40,288 bases of DNA from an uncultured Collinsella sp. (GCA_902474645.1 CABRWN010000002.1:1-40288), one strand, 5' to 3'; positions 23,476-31,569 are shown, counted from the stretch's first letter. The notes: generated from the letters alone by a model not told the origin. Numbers and translations: made by a program.

Positions 23476-25092
23476 ATGGTGATGTGCATGAATCGCGCGG
23501 TTTCGAACTCGGGGATGGAGCCTGCGGCGACTTCTCGTTTGGCGCGACTGGCGCCGCTGATCGTGCTGGCATGCGCTCAGGTGGGTACCTCGGCAGACAA
23601 CGGTGCGTTTTCGGTTGCCATGGCCGAGATGATGCGCGTGTTTGGATGTCCGCTCTCGGACGTGCAGATGGCGAGCACGGTCTATTCGCTTATGGCGGGC
23701 AACTTTATGCTTGCGAGCGGTTTGCTCGGCATGGTTATCGGGTGGTGCCGCAACTTCCGTGCCGGATTGGTGCTTGCTGTGGTGGGAGAGCTGCTGTGCG
23801 CGTTTTCACCGAGCATTGAGCTGCTTATTTGGGGTGGCCGACTGATGGTCGGGCTGGGCGCAAGCCTCATTATCCCTTCGGTACTGGGCATGGTGTCCAT
23901 GCTGTACGAAGGCGAGGAACGCAAGCAGGCATATGGCGTGATTGCCGCATCGGCGGCGCTTGCGACGATTATTCCTATCGCGCTGGGCATTCTGGTCGAT
24001 ATCGCAGGTTTTCGCGTGACCTTCGGCGTGCTCGCCGCCTATTTTGTCGCACTGCTCGTTGCGAGCGCAAAGCTGCCGACGGGTGGCGGGCTGCACGCGG
24101 GCAAGTTTGACGCGCCGGGTGCGGTTATTGCCTCTCTGGGATTGTTCGCCGTTATGTGCGGTCTTTCGCGCATCTCGACCTGGGGCGTATTTGCTCCCTT
24201 ACCGCAGGCTCCCTTCACGATCGCCGGTATTTCTCCCGCTTTGCCTATTGTCGGCGTCGGCCTGCTATTGCTGGTGATGCTGATTCCGGTCGAGCACTGG
24301 ATGGAGCGCACCCACGGCATAGCGATTTTGCCGTCGAGCTTTGTGCGCAATCCCACCGTTCGCGCCGGCGTCATCGCCATTGCTCTGCCGTTTTTCTACA
24401 TGGGCGCTCAGGGTCTGGTCGGCACTTCGTACTATCAGCTTGTAATTGGCCTTGGCGGCATGCAAACAGCGCTTTTGGGCATCATCTCGGGTGTGCCCAT
24501 GCTGGTGCTCGCAATGTTTGTGCCGCGCAAGTTTCCGCAGCTTAAGCCTTGGTCTGTGGTGCGTACGGGCTATGTCTTTATGGCGGCGGCCTGTGTGAGC
24601 ATGGCGTTTGGCGTGCGTGCGTCCGAGCTGACGCCCATTATGGTGGTCGGTACGCTCTTTGGTGGCGTGGGCGTTGGCCTGGTGAACTCACAGGCTAACA
24701 ACATTGTCGCTTCCGCCGTGCCGCCGAGTGACGCCCAGCAATCGGGCGGCATCCAGGGTGCGGCGCGTAACCTGGGCCTCGCGTTGGGCTCTGCCGCCAT
24801 GGGTTCGGTCCTGCTTATCGCCGTCAACACCGGTCTCGATGCGCGTATTGATGCGAGTAATGTGGTCGACACGCAGAGCAAGGCGGCGCTCGAAGAGGTT
24901 GTTTATACCTACGAGAGTGATGCCGCGTTTACGGCGCGCCTGGAATCGATGGGCGTTGCACCCGAGGCGCAGGGAGAGCTCTTGGCGGACAATGCCGAGG
25001 TTCGCGCAAAGTCGGCGGCCACGGCCTTCTACGTGGTGGCAGGACTTGCCGTCGTAGCGCTCGCAACGACCTTCCCCAAGCAAACCTCATAG
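23476..25092 (+). CDS. MFS transporter, DHA2-like, paralogue of the one at 18138
   Basis: An up to 538-residue transporter with the same helix pattern as the MFS protein at 18138. Shared signatures include AQVGTSADNGAFS in helix 1, VYSLMAGNFM, IGWCRNFRAG, IWGGRLMVG and IPSVLG, plus a matching hydrophilic C-terminal segment before the last helix. The two are clearly paralogous but have diverged. The codon use here is less C-biased, suggesting lower expression. The start is uncertain: ATG 23476, 23482 and 23488 are all in frame and none has a strong site. It is divergent from the 610-residue regulator and preceded by TTGCCG operators. The substrate is unknown. Confidence 0.87.
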   Translation: MVMCMNRAVSNSGMEPAATSRLARLAPLIVLACAQVGTSADNGAFSVAMAEMMRVFGCPLSDVQMASTVYSLMAGNFMLASGLLGMVIGWCRNFRAGLVLAVVGELLCAFSPSIELLIWGGRLMVGLGASLIIPSVLGMVSMLYEGEERKQAYGVIAASAALATIIPIALGILVDIAGFRVTFGVLAAYFVALLVASAKLPTGGGLHAGKFDAPGAVIASLGLFAVMCGLSRISTWGVFAPLPQAPFTIAGISPALPIVGVGLLLLVMLIPVEHWMERTHGIAILPSSFVRNPTVRAGVIAIALPFFYMGAQGLVGTSYYQLVIGLGGMQTALLGIISGVPMLVLAMFVPRKFPQLKPWSVVRTGYVFMAAACVSMAFGVRASELTPIMVVGTLFGGVGVGLVNSQANNIVASAVPPSDAQQSGGIQGAARNLGLALGSAAMGSVLLIAVNTGLDARIDASNVVDTQSKAALEEVVYTYESDAAFTARLESMGVAPEAQGELLADNAEVRAKSAATAFYVVAGLAVVALATTFPKQTS

Positions 25093-25108
25093 ACAAACGC
25101 CGCCGCCC

Positions 25109-25147
25109 AAACCGCCACGAAGGGGATAGTCCCCTTCGTGGCGGTTT
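25109..25147. terminator. Perfect palindrome after the second MFS gene, terminator-like repeat
   Basis: Perfect 17-base arms, AAACCGCCACGAAGGGG (25109-25125) and its complement (25131-25147), with a 5-base loop and a following TTGC. It is a variant of the CCTGTCCC-loop repeats, here with GATAGTCCCC. It lies 16 bases after the MFS stop and probably terminates that gene. Confidence 0.75.
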
Positions 25148-25167
25148 TGCTGTTCCGGCCTTCAATT

Positions 25168-25224
25168 GTCTCGATCTGTAACATCTGGACGGCAAAACCG
25201 GCTCTACCTGTTACAGATCGAGAC
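25168..25224. repeat. Tandem hairpin 1 (TCTCGATCTGTAACA family)
   Basis: Perfect 16-base arms GTCTCGATCTGTAACA (25168-25183) and TGTTACAGATCGAGAC (25209-25224) around a 25-base loop. Confidence 0.85.
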
Positions 25225-25247
25225 GAAACGCCGAGGTCGGACGGAAA

Positions 25248-25304
25248 ATCTCGATCTGTAACAGCAAGCCCGCTTTTGGTGTCCTAGTTGTTACAGATTG
25301 AGAT
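25248..25304. repeat. Tandem hairpin 2 (TCTCGATCTGTAACA family)
   Basis: Arms ATCTCGATCTGTAACA (25248-25263) and TGTTACAGATTGAGAT (25289-25304), with one G-T pair and a 25-base loop. The arms equal those of hairpin 1, but the loops differ in sequence while keeping exactly the same length. Confidence 0.85.
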
Positions 25305-25332
25305 AAATCGCCGGGACAGGCCGCCGCCCCGG

Positions 25333-25376
25333 CCAAAACCACCACGAAGGTGCCTGTCCCCATTGTGGTGGTTTGG
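25333..25376. repeat. Palindromic repeat with CCTGTCCC loop
   Basis: Arms CCAAAACCACCAC (25333-25345) and GTGGTGGTTTGG (25365-25376); the inside reads GAAGGTGCCTGTCCCCATT. It is a close copy of 17245-17285, with the inner pairing partly lost. Confidence 0.8.
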
Positions 25377-25400
25377 ACCGGCTGGACGTGTGTGCATCGG

Positions 25401-25460
25401 GTGGTATCTAAGTTGAGATACCACTTCTGGTATATCAGCTTGCGTTTGCGTGAGTACAAT
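25401..25460 (+). promoter_or_regulatory. Candidate glmS promoter with operators
   Basis: A perfect inverted repeat GTGGTATCT (25401-25409) / AGATACCAC (25416-25424) is followed by CTGGTATATCAG (25427-25438), which resembles the TGGTATA-type sites bound by GntR/HutC amino-sugar regulators. A -10-like TACAAT lies at 25455-25460, so the second site covers the -35 position. Confidence 0.5.
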
Positions 25461-25534
25461 ACTCGAACGTTATGCGTCTCAGCGCCCCCTGTGCGTGGAC
25501 GTTTTGCAGTCAAGCGGACGAAGGGATTTATCCT

Positions 25535-27382
25535 ATGTGCGGAATTGTCGGCTACACCGGCTCTGATATTGCAAAGAACATCCTGGTCACGGGCCTCAAG
25601 CGTATGGAGTATCGCGGCTATGACTCCTCGGGCGTCGCGCTCGAGGTGGGCGAGGGCGCCGCGGCGCACCTCGATGTCATCCGCCGCGTGGGTAAGGTCG
25701 CGGGCCTGGAGAGCGAGCTTTCCAATATCGACAGCGACGCTACCTGCGGTATCGGCCACACCCGTTGGGCCACCCACGGCAAGCCCTCCGTCGTTAACGC
25801 TCACCCCCACACCAGCTGCGACGGTCGTATCGCCATCGTCCACAACGGCATCATCGAGAACTTCGCCGAGCTGCGCGAAGAGCTGGAGGGCCGCGGCCAT
25901 CACTTTAAGAGCGAGACCGATACGGAGGTATTCGCGCATCTGATCGAAGAGGCCTATGCCGAGACGCACGACCTGATGGCCTCTGTGCGCGAGGCTTGCA
26001 CCCACGTGGTAGGCGCCTACGGCCTGGCCGCCGTGTGCGCCGACGAGCCCGGCGTAATCGCCGTGGCCCGCAAGGATTCCCCGATCGTGGTCGGCGCGGG
26101 CGAGACCGGCGCCTATGTCGCCTCCGATGTCATCGCGCTCATCGATGCCACCCGCGATGTCGTGGTGCTCGAGGACGGTCAGTTTGCCAAGCTTGCGCCT
26201 GCGGGCGTCGAGTACACCGACGAGGCCGGCAATGTCATCGAGCCCAAGGTCACCCACATCGATTGGGATCTGGATATGGCCGAAAAGGGCGGCTATCCCG
26301 ACTTTATGCTCAAGGAGATCAACGAGCAGCCGCGCGTCGTGCGCGATACGCTGGTCGGTCGTATGACGCCGGCCGGCGAGCTCGACATCGACGAGCTGGG
26401 CCTTTCGCTCGAGGAACTCAACGACATCGACCGCGTCTACGTGATCGCTTGCGGAACCAGCTATCACGCTGGCCTCATTGCCAAGAATCTCATTGAGGGC
26501 TGGGCTCGCATCCCCACCGAGGTGGAGGCGGCCAGCGAGTTCCGTTATCGCAACCCCATCATTACGCCGACGACGCTTGTCGTTGCCGTATCCCAGTCGG
26601 GCGAGACGGCCGATACCCTTGCCGCCATTCGCGACGCGCGCATCAAGGGTGCCAAGGTCTTCGGCATCACCAACGTGGTGGGCAGCCCCGTGGCGCGTGA
26701 GAGCGACGGCGTCATCTACACCAAGGCCAACAAAGAGATCGCGGTCGCCTCGACCAAGAGCTTCATCGGCCAGGTTGTGAGCCTTACGCTTTTGGCCCTG
26801 CTGCTGGCGCAGGTCAAGTACCGTCTGACCACCAAGCAGGCGCGCATGCTGTTCCGCGAGCTTTCCGATACGGCCGAGCAGATCCAGTGGATTTTGGATA
26901 CCCAAACCGAGGCCGTTCGTGAGGCCGCCCTGCTGTGCAAGGACGCGCAGTCGGCGCTGTTCGTGGGCCGTGGCATGGGTGCCGCTATTTCCTACGAGGG
27001 TGCGCTTAAGCTCAAAGAGGTCAGCTACCTGCACGCCGAGGCCTACGCCGCCGGTGAGATGAAGCACGGCCCTATTGCCCTGATCGACCCGGGCTTCCCT
27101 GTCATCGCCGTGGCCACCAAGAGTGCCACCTACGACAAGACCGTGTCGAACCTTATGGAGTGCAAGGCGCGCGGCGCCAAGGTCATCGTCGTTGCCACCG
27201 AGGGCGACGAGGAGATCAACAAGATCGCTGACTGCATCATCCGTGTGCCAGCAGTCCGCGACGTGTTCAGCCCCATCACGGCGAGCGTCCCGCTGCAGCT
27301 GCTCGCCCGCGAGGTCGCCATCCTGCGCGGCTGCGACGTCGACCAGCCCCGTAACCTGGCGAAAAGCGTCACGGTCGAATAA
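25535..27382 (+). CDS. glmS: Glutamine--fructose-6-phosphate aminotransferase (isomerizing)
   Basis: A 615-residue cytoplasmic enzyme that makes glucosamine 6-phosphate from fructose 6-phosphate and glutamine, the first step to UDP-GlcNAc for the cell wall. The protein starts MCGIVGYTG, so Cys2 becomes the N-terminal nucleophile of the glutaminase domain. GHTRWATHGKP (about 74-84) is also typical. Two SIS sugar-isomerase domains follow (from about 290 and 460), with CGTSYHAG and SQSGETADT in the first. The C-terminus QPRNLAKSVTVE is the family tail. ATG 25535 is fixed by the need for Cys at position 2. A terminator follows at 27407. No glmS ribozyme is visible upstream. Confidence 0.98.
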   Translation: MCGIVGYTGSDIAKNILVTGLKRMEYRGYDSSGVALEVGEGAAAHLDVIRRVGKVAGLESELSNIDSDATCGIGHTRWATHGKPSVVNAHPHTSCDGRIAIVHNGIIENFAELREELEGRGHHFKSETDTEVFAHLIEEAYAETHDLMASVREACTHVVGAYGLAAVCADEPGVIAVARKDSPIVVGAGETGAYVASDVIALIDATRDVVVLEDGQFAKLAPAGVEYTDEAGNVIEPKVTHIDWDLDMAEKGGYPDFMLKEINEQPRVVRDTLVGRMTPAGELDIDELGLSLEELNDIDRVYVIACGTSYHAGLIAKNLIEGWARIPTEVEAASEFRYRNPIITPTTLVVAVSQSGETADTLAAIRDARIKGAKVFGITNVVGSPVARESDGVIYTKANKEIAVASTKSFIGQVVSLTLLALLLAQVKYRLTTKQARMLFRELSDTAEQIQWILDTQTEAVREAALLCKDAQSALFVGRGMGAAISYEGALKLKEVSYLHAEAYAAGEMKHGPIALIDPGFPVIAVATKSATYDKTVSNLMECKARGAKVIVVATEGDEEINKIADCIIRVPAVRDVFSPITASVPLQLLAREVAILRGCDVDQPRNLAKSVTVE

Positions 27383-27406
27383 TCGAGTTCCGTCGTTCTA
27401 ACAACT

Positions 27407-27441
27407 AAGGCCCGGCTCCGCATTTGACGGAGCCGGGCCTT
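27407..27441 (+). terminator. Rho-independent terminator after glmS
   Basis: Perfect arms AAGGCCCGGCTCCG and CGGAGCCGGGCCTT around CATTTGA, followed by GTTGCATTT. Confidence 0.88.
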
Positions 27442-27453
27442 GTTGCATTTGAC

Positions 27454-27497
27454 CAGATAAAACCTGCCAAAATGAACCTGTCCCTTTTTGGCAGGTT
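27454..27497. repeat. CCTGCC/CCTGTCCC palindromic repeat, copy 3
   Basis: Same element as at 13544 and 14018 (AGATAAAACCTGCC, then AAAATGAACCTGTCCC, then GGCAGGTT). Its right end overlaps the stop codon of the minus-strand GntR gene (TAA at 27496-27498), so it may act as that gene's terminator. Confidence 0.85.
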
Positions 27498-28227
27498 AGC
27501 GGAGCTTGCTGGTCTCGAAGTACTCGGGGAACTGGTCCAGAACCTCGGTCTGGTTGCGGAACATCATGTGCAGGTGCTTGCTGACCAAAAAGCTCGCTTC
27601 GATGGGGTCGCGACCGGCGATGGCACGGCGAATCTGCTTGTGCTCGTTCACAATGTCCTGATTGTCGAGAACCTGCGTGGCGGCGCGCAGCCAGCGGAAG
27701 CGCTTCGGGTCGGCATTGGTCTCTTCGAGCCACGACCACACGGTGCTGCGGCATGCGATGCTAAAAATCATGTGATGCATGAGGTTGTCGCTCAAAAAGA
27801 AGCCGATGCGATCCTCTTCGGCCATGGCTTTTTCCTGCAGCGCGATGGCGCGGTCGAGCTGCTCGATGCCGGCCGACGTGGCTCGCGCACAGCACTCCAC
27901 GATCACCTGCTTTTCCAGATGCTCGCGAATGTAGCAGGCACTCTCGGCAAGGGTGAGGTTGATGGGTGAGACGTAGGTGCCGCTTTGGGGCACGGTGCGC
28001 ACCAGGCCCTCTTGCGCCAGACGCACCAGTGCCTCGCGCACAGGGGTGCGCCCCATATCCAGGTCATCGCAAAGTTGCTTGACGCCCAGCTTTTCGCCCG
28101 GCTTGTAGTCCAGGTAGACGATTTTGCGTCGAATGGTGTGGTAGGACTGGTCCTGTAGGCTCGTTTCCTGATCGCCGACGTGCATCGATTCTTCCATAGC
28201 GCCTCGCAACTGTTCTATCAAACTCAT
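27496..28227 (-). CDS. GntR-family transcriptional regulator, FCD subfamily
   Basis: A 243-residue regulator. The GntR winged helix occupies about residues 28-95 (LGVKQLCDDLDMGRTPVREA, then LVRLAQEGLV). An all-helical FCD ligand domain follows, with candidate metal histidines in NLMHHMIF and SKHLHMMF. FCD regulators usually sense small organic acids and often act on a divergent neighbour, here the YeiH-like transporter at 28391. The start at 28227 has no good ribosome site; an in-frame ATG near 28197 with GCGAGG before it is an alternative, 10 residues shorter. The stop codon lies inside a dispersed palindromic repeat. Confidence 0.88.
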   Translation of the reverse strand: MSLIEQLRGAMEESMHVGDQETSLQDQSYHTIRRKIVYLDYKPGEKLGVKQLCDDLDMGRTPVREALVRLAQEGLVRTVPQSGTYVSPINLTLAESACYIREHLEKQVIVECCARATSAGIEQLDRAIALQEKAMAEEDRIGFFLSDNLMHHMIFSIACRSTVWSWLEETNADPKRFRWLRAATQVLDNQDIVNEHKQIRRAIAGRDPIEASFLVSKHLHMMFRNQTEVLDQFPEYFETSKLR

Positions 28228-28390
28228 ATGTCAGTTGTTAATTATGCCGCGAATCAGCTCTCCGCGGTGGGTAATTCGGCTGTTGCCTGAGAACTATTGC
28301 GGCATCTTAGTCTGTGTTTGCGCAAGGCTGTGCTCAATGTTGCCGTATCATAAGCCGTCGCAAACGTGAAATAGAAAGAAGGAATCCCAT

Positions 28391-29425
28391 ATGCAACTGG
28401 CAAACATCGTACGCGAGCGCTGGAAAGGCGTCTTGTTCTGCCTGATCATCGCCATTCCCGCGACGTTGCTCGGCAAACAGATTGAGGTGGTCGGCGGGCC
28501 GGTATTTGCCATCCTCTTTGGCATGGTCCTGGCGCTCGTCTTTCCCAAGAATCGTCGCGAACAGCTCGCCGCCGGCGTCACCTATACGTCCAAAAAAGTC
28601 TTGCAGTACGCGGTTATCCTGCTTGGCTTTGGCATGAACCTCTCCCAGATCCTGTCCAAGGGCGCCCAGTCGCTGCCGATTATCGTGGCGACGATCTCGA
28701 CTTCGCTCGTCATCGCCTTTGTACTCTGCCACGTTATGAACGTGCCGGGTAAGATCGCGACGCTTGTGGGTGTGGGTTCGTCGATTTGCGGCGGTTCTGC
28801 CATCGCCGCGACCGCACCCGTCATCGATGCCGACGATCGCGAGATTGCCCAGGCCATTTCGGTCATCTTCCTGTTTAACGTTATCGCGGCGCTCGTGTTT
28901 CCGACGCTCGGCGGCATGCTCGGGCTGACCAACGAGGGCTTTGGCCTGTTTGCCGGCACCGCCATCAACGACACCTCGTCGGTAACGGCTGCGGCGAGCG
29001 CCTGGGACAGCATGCATCCCGGCGCCAATGTGCTCGAGAGCGCCACGGTGGTCAAGCTCACCAGGACGCTGGCCATTATTCCCATCACGTTGGTCCTCGC
29101 ATGCTGGCAGATGCATCTGGCGCGCAAGGCCGGCGGCGACGCCAAAAGCACGTTCTCGCTTAAACGCGCGTTTCCCATGTTCGTGCTGTTCTTTGTGCTG
29201 GCGAGCGTAATCACCACGGTGCTTCAGCTTCCTGCATCCATTACGGCGCCCATCAAGGAACTGTCGAAGTTCTTTATTGTGATGGCCATGGCGGCTATTG
29301 GTTTTAATACCGATATCGTCGAGCTGGTCAAAAAGGGCGGCAAGCCCATCGCGCTGGGCTTTTGCTGCTGGATTGGCATTGCGTGCATGAGTTTGGGAAT
29401 GCAACACGTGCTGGGAATCTGGTAG
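28391..29425 (+). CDS. YeiH-family putative membrane transporter (UPF0324)
   Basis: A 344-residue membrane protein with about ten hydrophobic helices. Family signatures are LLGFGMNL (about 77-84), VGVGSSICGGSAIAA (about 126-140), GTAINDTSSVTAA (about 190-202) and MAAIGFNTD (about 304-312). Members are annotated as putative sulfate or sulfur-compound exporters; the true substrate is not settled. AAAGAAGGAA precedes ATG 28391. It is divergent from the GntR/FCD regulator (163-base gap), which is its probable controller. Confidence 0.88.
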   Translation: MQLANIVRERWKGVLFCLIIAIPATLLGKQIEVVGGPVFAILFGMVLALVFPKNRREQLAAGVTYTSKKVLQYAVILLGFGMNLSQILSKGAQSLPIIVATISTSLVIAFVLCHVMNVPGKIATLVGVGSSICGGSAIAATAPVIDADDREIAQAISVIFLFNVIAALVFPTLGGMLGLTNEGFGLFAGTAINDTSSVTAAASAWDSMHPGANVLESATVVKLTRTLAIIPITLVLACWQMHLARKAGGDAKSTFSLKRAFPMFVLFFVLASVITTVLQLPASITAPIKELSKFFIVMAMAAIGFNTDIVELVKKGGKPIALGFCCWIGIACMSLGMQHVLGIW

Positions 29426-29477
29426 AGAAGTAGCTTATCTGCGTGCTGCGTGCTGGTGAGCGCATTCTCACGGTGGA

Positions 29478-29566
29478 GCGATAGGAGCTCTTGCGGGTAT
29501 GGCTTGTCCGCAGGTTTATAAGTCCCGAAGAGCTCTTATCGCCCCGCCAGGATGGCGATGCGGGGC
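29478..29566. other. Inverted repeats after the YeiH gene
   Basis: GCGATAGGAGCTCTTG (29478-29493) and GAAGAGCTCTTATCGC (29527-29542) pair at 14 of 16 positions over a 33-base loop. A second hairpin GCCCCGC (29541-29547) / GCGGGGC (29560-29566) adjoins. No T-run follows, so this is either a weak terminator or a structured leader of the next gene. The rest of 29426-29691 shows no gene. Confidence 0.5.
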
Positions 29567-29691
29567 AACACCTATACTCGCAGGACGGCGCTTTCTGCCC
29601 TATAGTGTTTGGTGAGCAATATCGTTCAATTTTGAAACACTCGGTCGTGCGACCGTCGGCGGCTGCATGTCGCCGCGGACAGGGGCAAATC

Positions 29692-30909
29692 ATGGATAGC
29701 GATGCCAAGCTGAACATATTGACCGAGGCCCTGTCTGCTGCCGGGGCCTCGGCATTGGCAATCGATGCGCGTGGGGACGTCGCGATCTCGACCATGAATG
29801 ACGCGGCGCTTGAGCGGGATGTGGCGGCTTTTGTCGCTGAGCGCCTCGACCGTATAGGAGACGGCGCGCGTCTGGTTATGGGGCGTGCGGGTACGCGCCT
29901 GAGCCTGACCGTTCGCCCCACCGACAAAGAGGGCGGGGGCCTTTGGGTCGTCGTGGTCCGCGAGGTGCGCGGTGCCGCGGCGCATGCGGGCATCGAATGG
30001 CTCAACGCCGACGAAGTTGAGGCCCGCTACGAATCGAGCGCGTACGGCATCGTTGAGGGGGCGGCCTCGGTGGCTGCGCCGGTTGCCGAGAGCTACGCGC
30101 GCGGTGTGCCCCTTATGCTCGAGGGCGAGCTGGGAGCGGGTCAGGTCGAGATCGCCAAGTGCCTCTATCTGGACGGTCCTTTTGCCGATCAGCCCTTTGT
30201 TTCCGTTGCGCTCGATGAGCTCACCGAGCGCGGTTGGCGCCATGTGCTCAAAAGCTCCGAATCGCCGCTGTTCCAAACGGGGCTGACACTTTGCATTGAG
30301 GGCTGGAATGCGGTTGGCCCCCAGCGCCTCCGCGAGCTGGTCTCCACGATGGCCGACACCGCGTTGGCGACGCGCTGTCATGTGGTGCTGACGGCGAATG
30401 ACATGCCGGGCGGCAGCGAAAGTGATCAAGCCGCCTTTGTGACCGAGCGCTTCGCCTGTGCGGTGAGCGTGGCGCCGGCAATCGCCGAGCAGGGAGCCGC
30501 GTCGACGAAGGTTGCGCGCTATTTGGAATATCTCGCTGATGCATTTGGGACGGCAGCGCCCACGCTGTCTGCCGCGGCGACGAAGACGCTCGATGCTTAC
30601 CGCTGGCCGCGCAATTATCTGCAGCTCCGCGAGGTCTCGGAACGACTGTATATTTTGGTGGGGGCGGGCACGGTGGACCGCGCTGTGGCGGAGGAAGTGC
30701 TCGCCCAAGAGGACGTGATTAAGACCGCAACCTTTGGTGCCCCGACGCTCGAAAGCGACCTGTATATCCTGCGACCGCTGGCCGATACCGAGCGAGATAT
30801 CGCGCATCTGGTTGTAGACCATCTCCACGGCAACCGAACCCGTGCGGCGGAGGTGCTGGGCATAAGCCGTACAACGCTGTGGCGCTTGCTGAAGGACGAT
30901 GACCGTTGA
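29692..30909 (+). CDS. Degenerate NtrC-like (AAA+ and Fis-type HTH) regulator
   Basis: A 405-residue protein built like a sigma-54 enhancer-binding protein but eroded. An N-terminal sensor-like part (1-95) precedes a shortened AAA+ domain. Its P-loop reads GELGAGQ (145-151), with Gln in place of the essential Lys, and the Walker B-like line is TLCIEGWNAVGPQRLREL instead of TLFLDE. The GAFTGA loop that contacts sigma-54 is missing. The C-terminus is an intact Fis-type helix-turn-helix (NRTRAAEVLGISRTTLWRLL, about 381-400). It probably binds DNA and acts without ATP or sigma-54. ATG 29692 follows AGGGGCAAATC; a longer in-frame start at 29491 lies in the hairpin region. Confidence 0.8.
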   Translation: MDSDAKLNILTEALSAAGASALAIDARGDVAISTMNDAALERDVAAFVAERLDRIGDGARLVMGRAGTRLSLTVRPTDKEGGGLWVVVVREVRGAAAHAGIEWLNADEVEARYESSAYGIVEGAASVAAPVAESYARGVPLMLEGELGAGQVEIAKCLYLDGPFADQPFVSVALDELTERGWRHVLKSSESPLFQTGLTLCIEGWNAVGPQRLRELVSTMADTALATRCHVVLTANDMPGGSESDQAAFVTERFACAVSVAPAIAEQGAASTKVARYLEYLADAFGTAAPTLSAAATKTLDAYRWPRNYLQLREVSERLYILVGAGTVDRAVAEEVLAQEDVIKTATFGAPTLESDLYILRPLADTERDIAHLVVDHLHGNRTRAAEVLGISRTTLWRLLKDDDR

Positions 30910-30993
30910 GCGAGGCGCCCGTGACCGCGCGCGACGCGTGTGCTACAGTCCAAAGCGTTATTGTTTCGATTTGGTTACGGCGTGCGAGGGCAT

Positions 30994-31569
30994 ATGGCTG
31001 AGACTTCAAAACCGAGCCGCAGAAGGCGGAGTGCCGCGCCGGTCAACCGACGCACAACATCGGTGACGTGGGGTAAACACGCCTCGGGGTTTGATGGCTC
31101 GTTCAAGCGCACTAAATACGGCTATCCTTCGGCAAGCGCCCGCTTGGCAATGCAGGCAGAGTCCTCACTGTGGGGCCGCAAACGTGTGGTGGGCTCAAAG
31201 CTCAAGCATGACGGAACGCTCGGTTACATCAGCCGCGGGGCGGCTCGCCGCAGTGGGCTCAATCCTGCTGGTTGGCATCGTTATGTGCCGATCGTGGCCG
31301 TCGTTGCGGTGATCGTCATCGCACTCGCTGCGCTTGGCTACGCCGGCGGTGGCGCCAACTTGGACGCAGTGTTTAAATCGCCCGAGCTCGCGCATGCAGG
31401 CACAGAAGTTGTCGAGGGCGCTCAGACCCAGATGGGCGTCGCGCCCCAGCGCGGCATCGTTGCGGCGGCCTCCACCATCGCCGATGCGCAAAAGGACGAG
31501 GACGAACAAGGCAGCGAAGCCGAAACGACTCACACGAACGAAACGACGACAACGGCGACGTCAATATAA
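30994..31569 (+). CDS. Single-span membrane protein of unknown family
   Basis: A 191-residue protein that I do not recognise. Residues 1-95 are strongly basic (SRRRRS, many Lys/Arg) and should lie in the cytoplasm. One hydrophobic helix follows at about 98-118 (VPIVAVVAVIVIALAALGY). The remaining 70 residues are extracellular by the positive-inside rule and end in a Glu/Asp/Thr-rich tail. GAGGG (30986-30990) precedes ATG 30994. The ordered basic segment contains SGFDGSFKRTKYGYPSASAR, possibly a conserved signature. It lies downstream of the degenerate NtrC-like gene on the same strand, 84 bases away. Confidence 0.7.
   Translation: MAETSKPSRRRRSAAPVNRRTTSVTWGKHASGFDGSFKRTKYGYPSASARLAMQAESSLWGRKRVVGSKLKHDGTLGYISRGAARRSGLNPAGWHRYVPIVAVVAVIVIALAALGYAGGGANLDAVFKSPELAHAGTEVVEGAQTQMGVAPQRGIVAAASTIADAQKDEDEQGSEAETTHTNETTTTATSI

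Noticed and set aside
25377..25534. glmS ribozyme upstream of glmS
   Set aside because: The short leader does not show the ribozyme core, and the promoter-like elements occupy most of the gap.
28340..28357. TTGCCGTATC half-site before the YeiH gene as a fifth operator
   Set aside because: The right half (CGGCAA) is not present at the proper spacing, and a -10 box 44 bases on would fall at the start codon.
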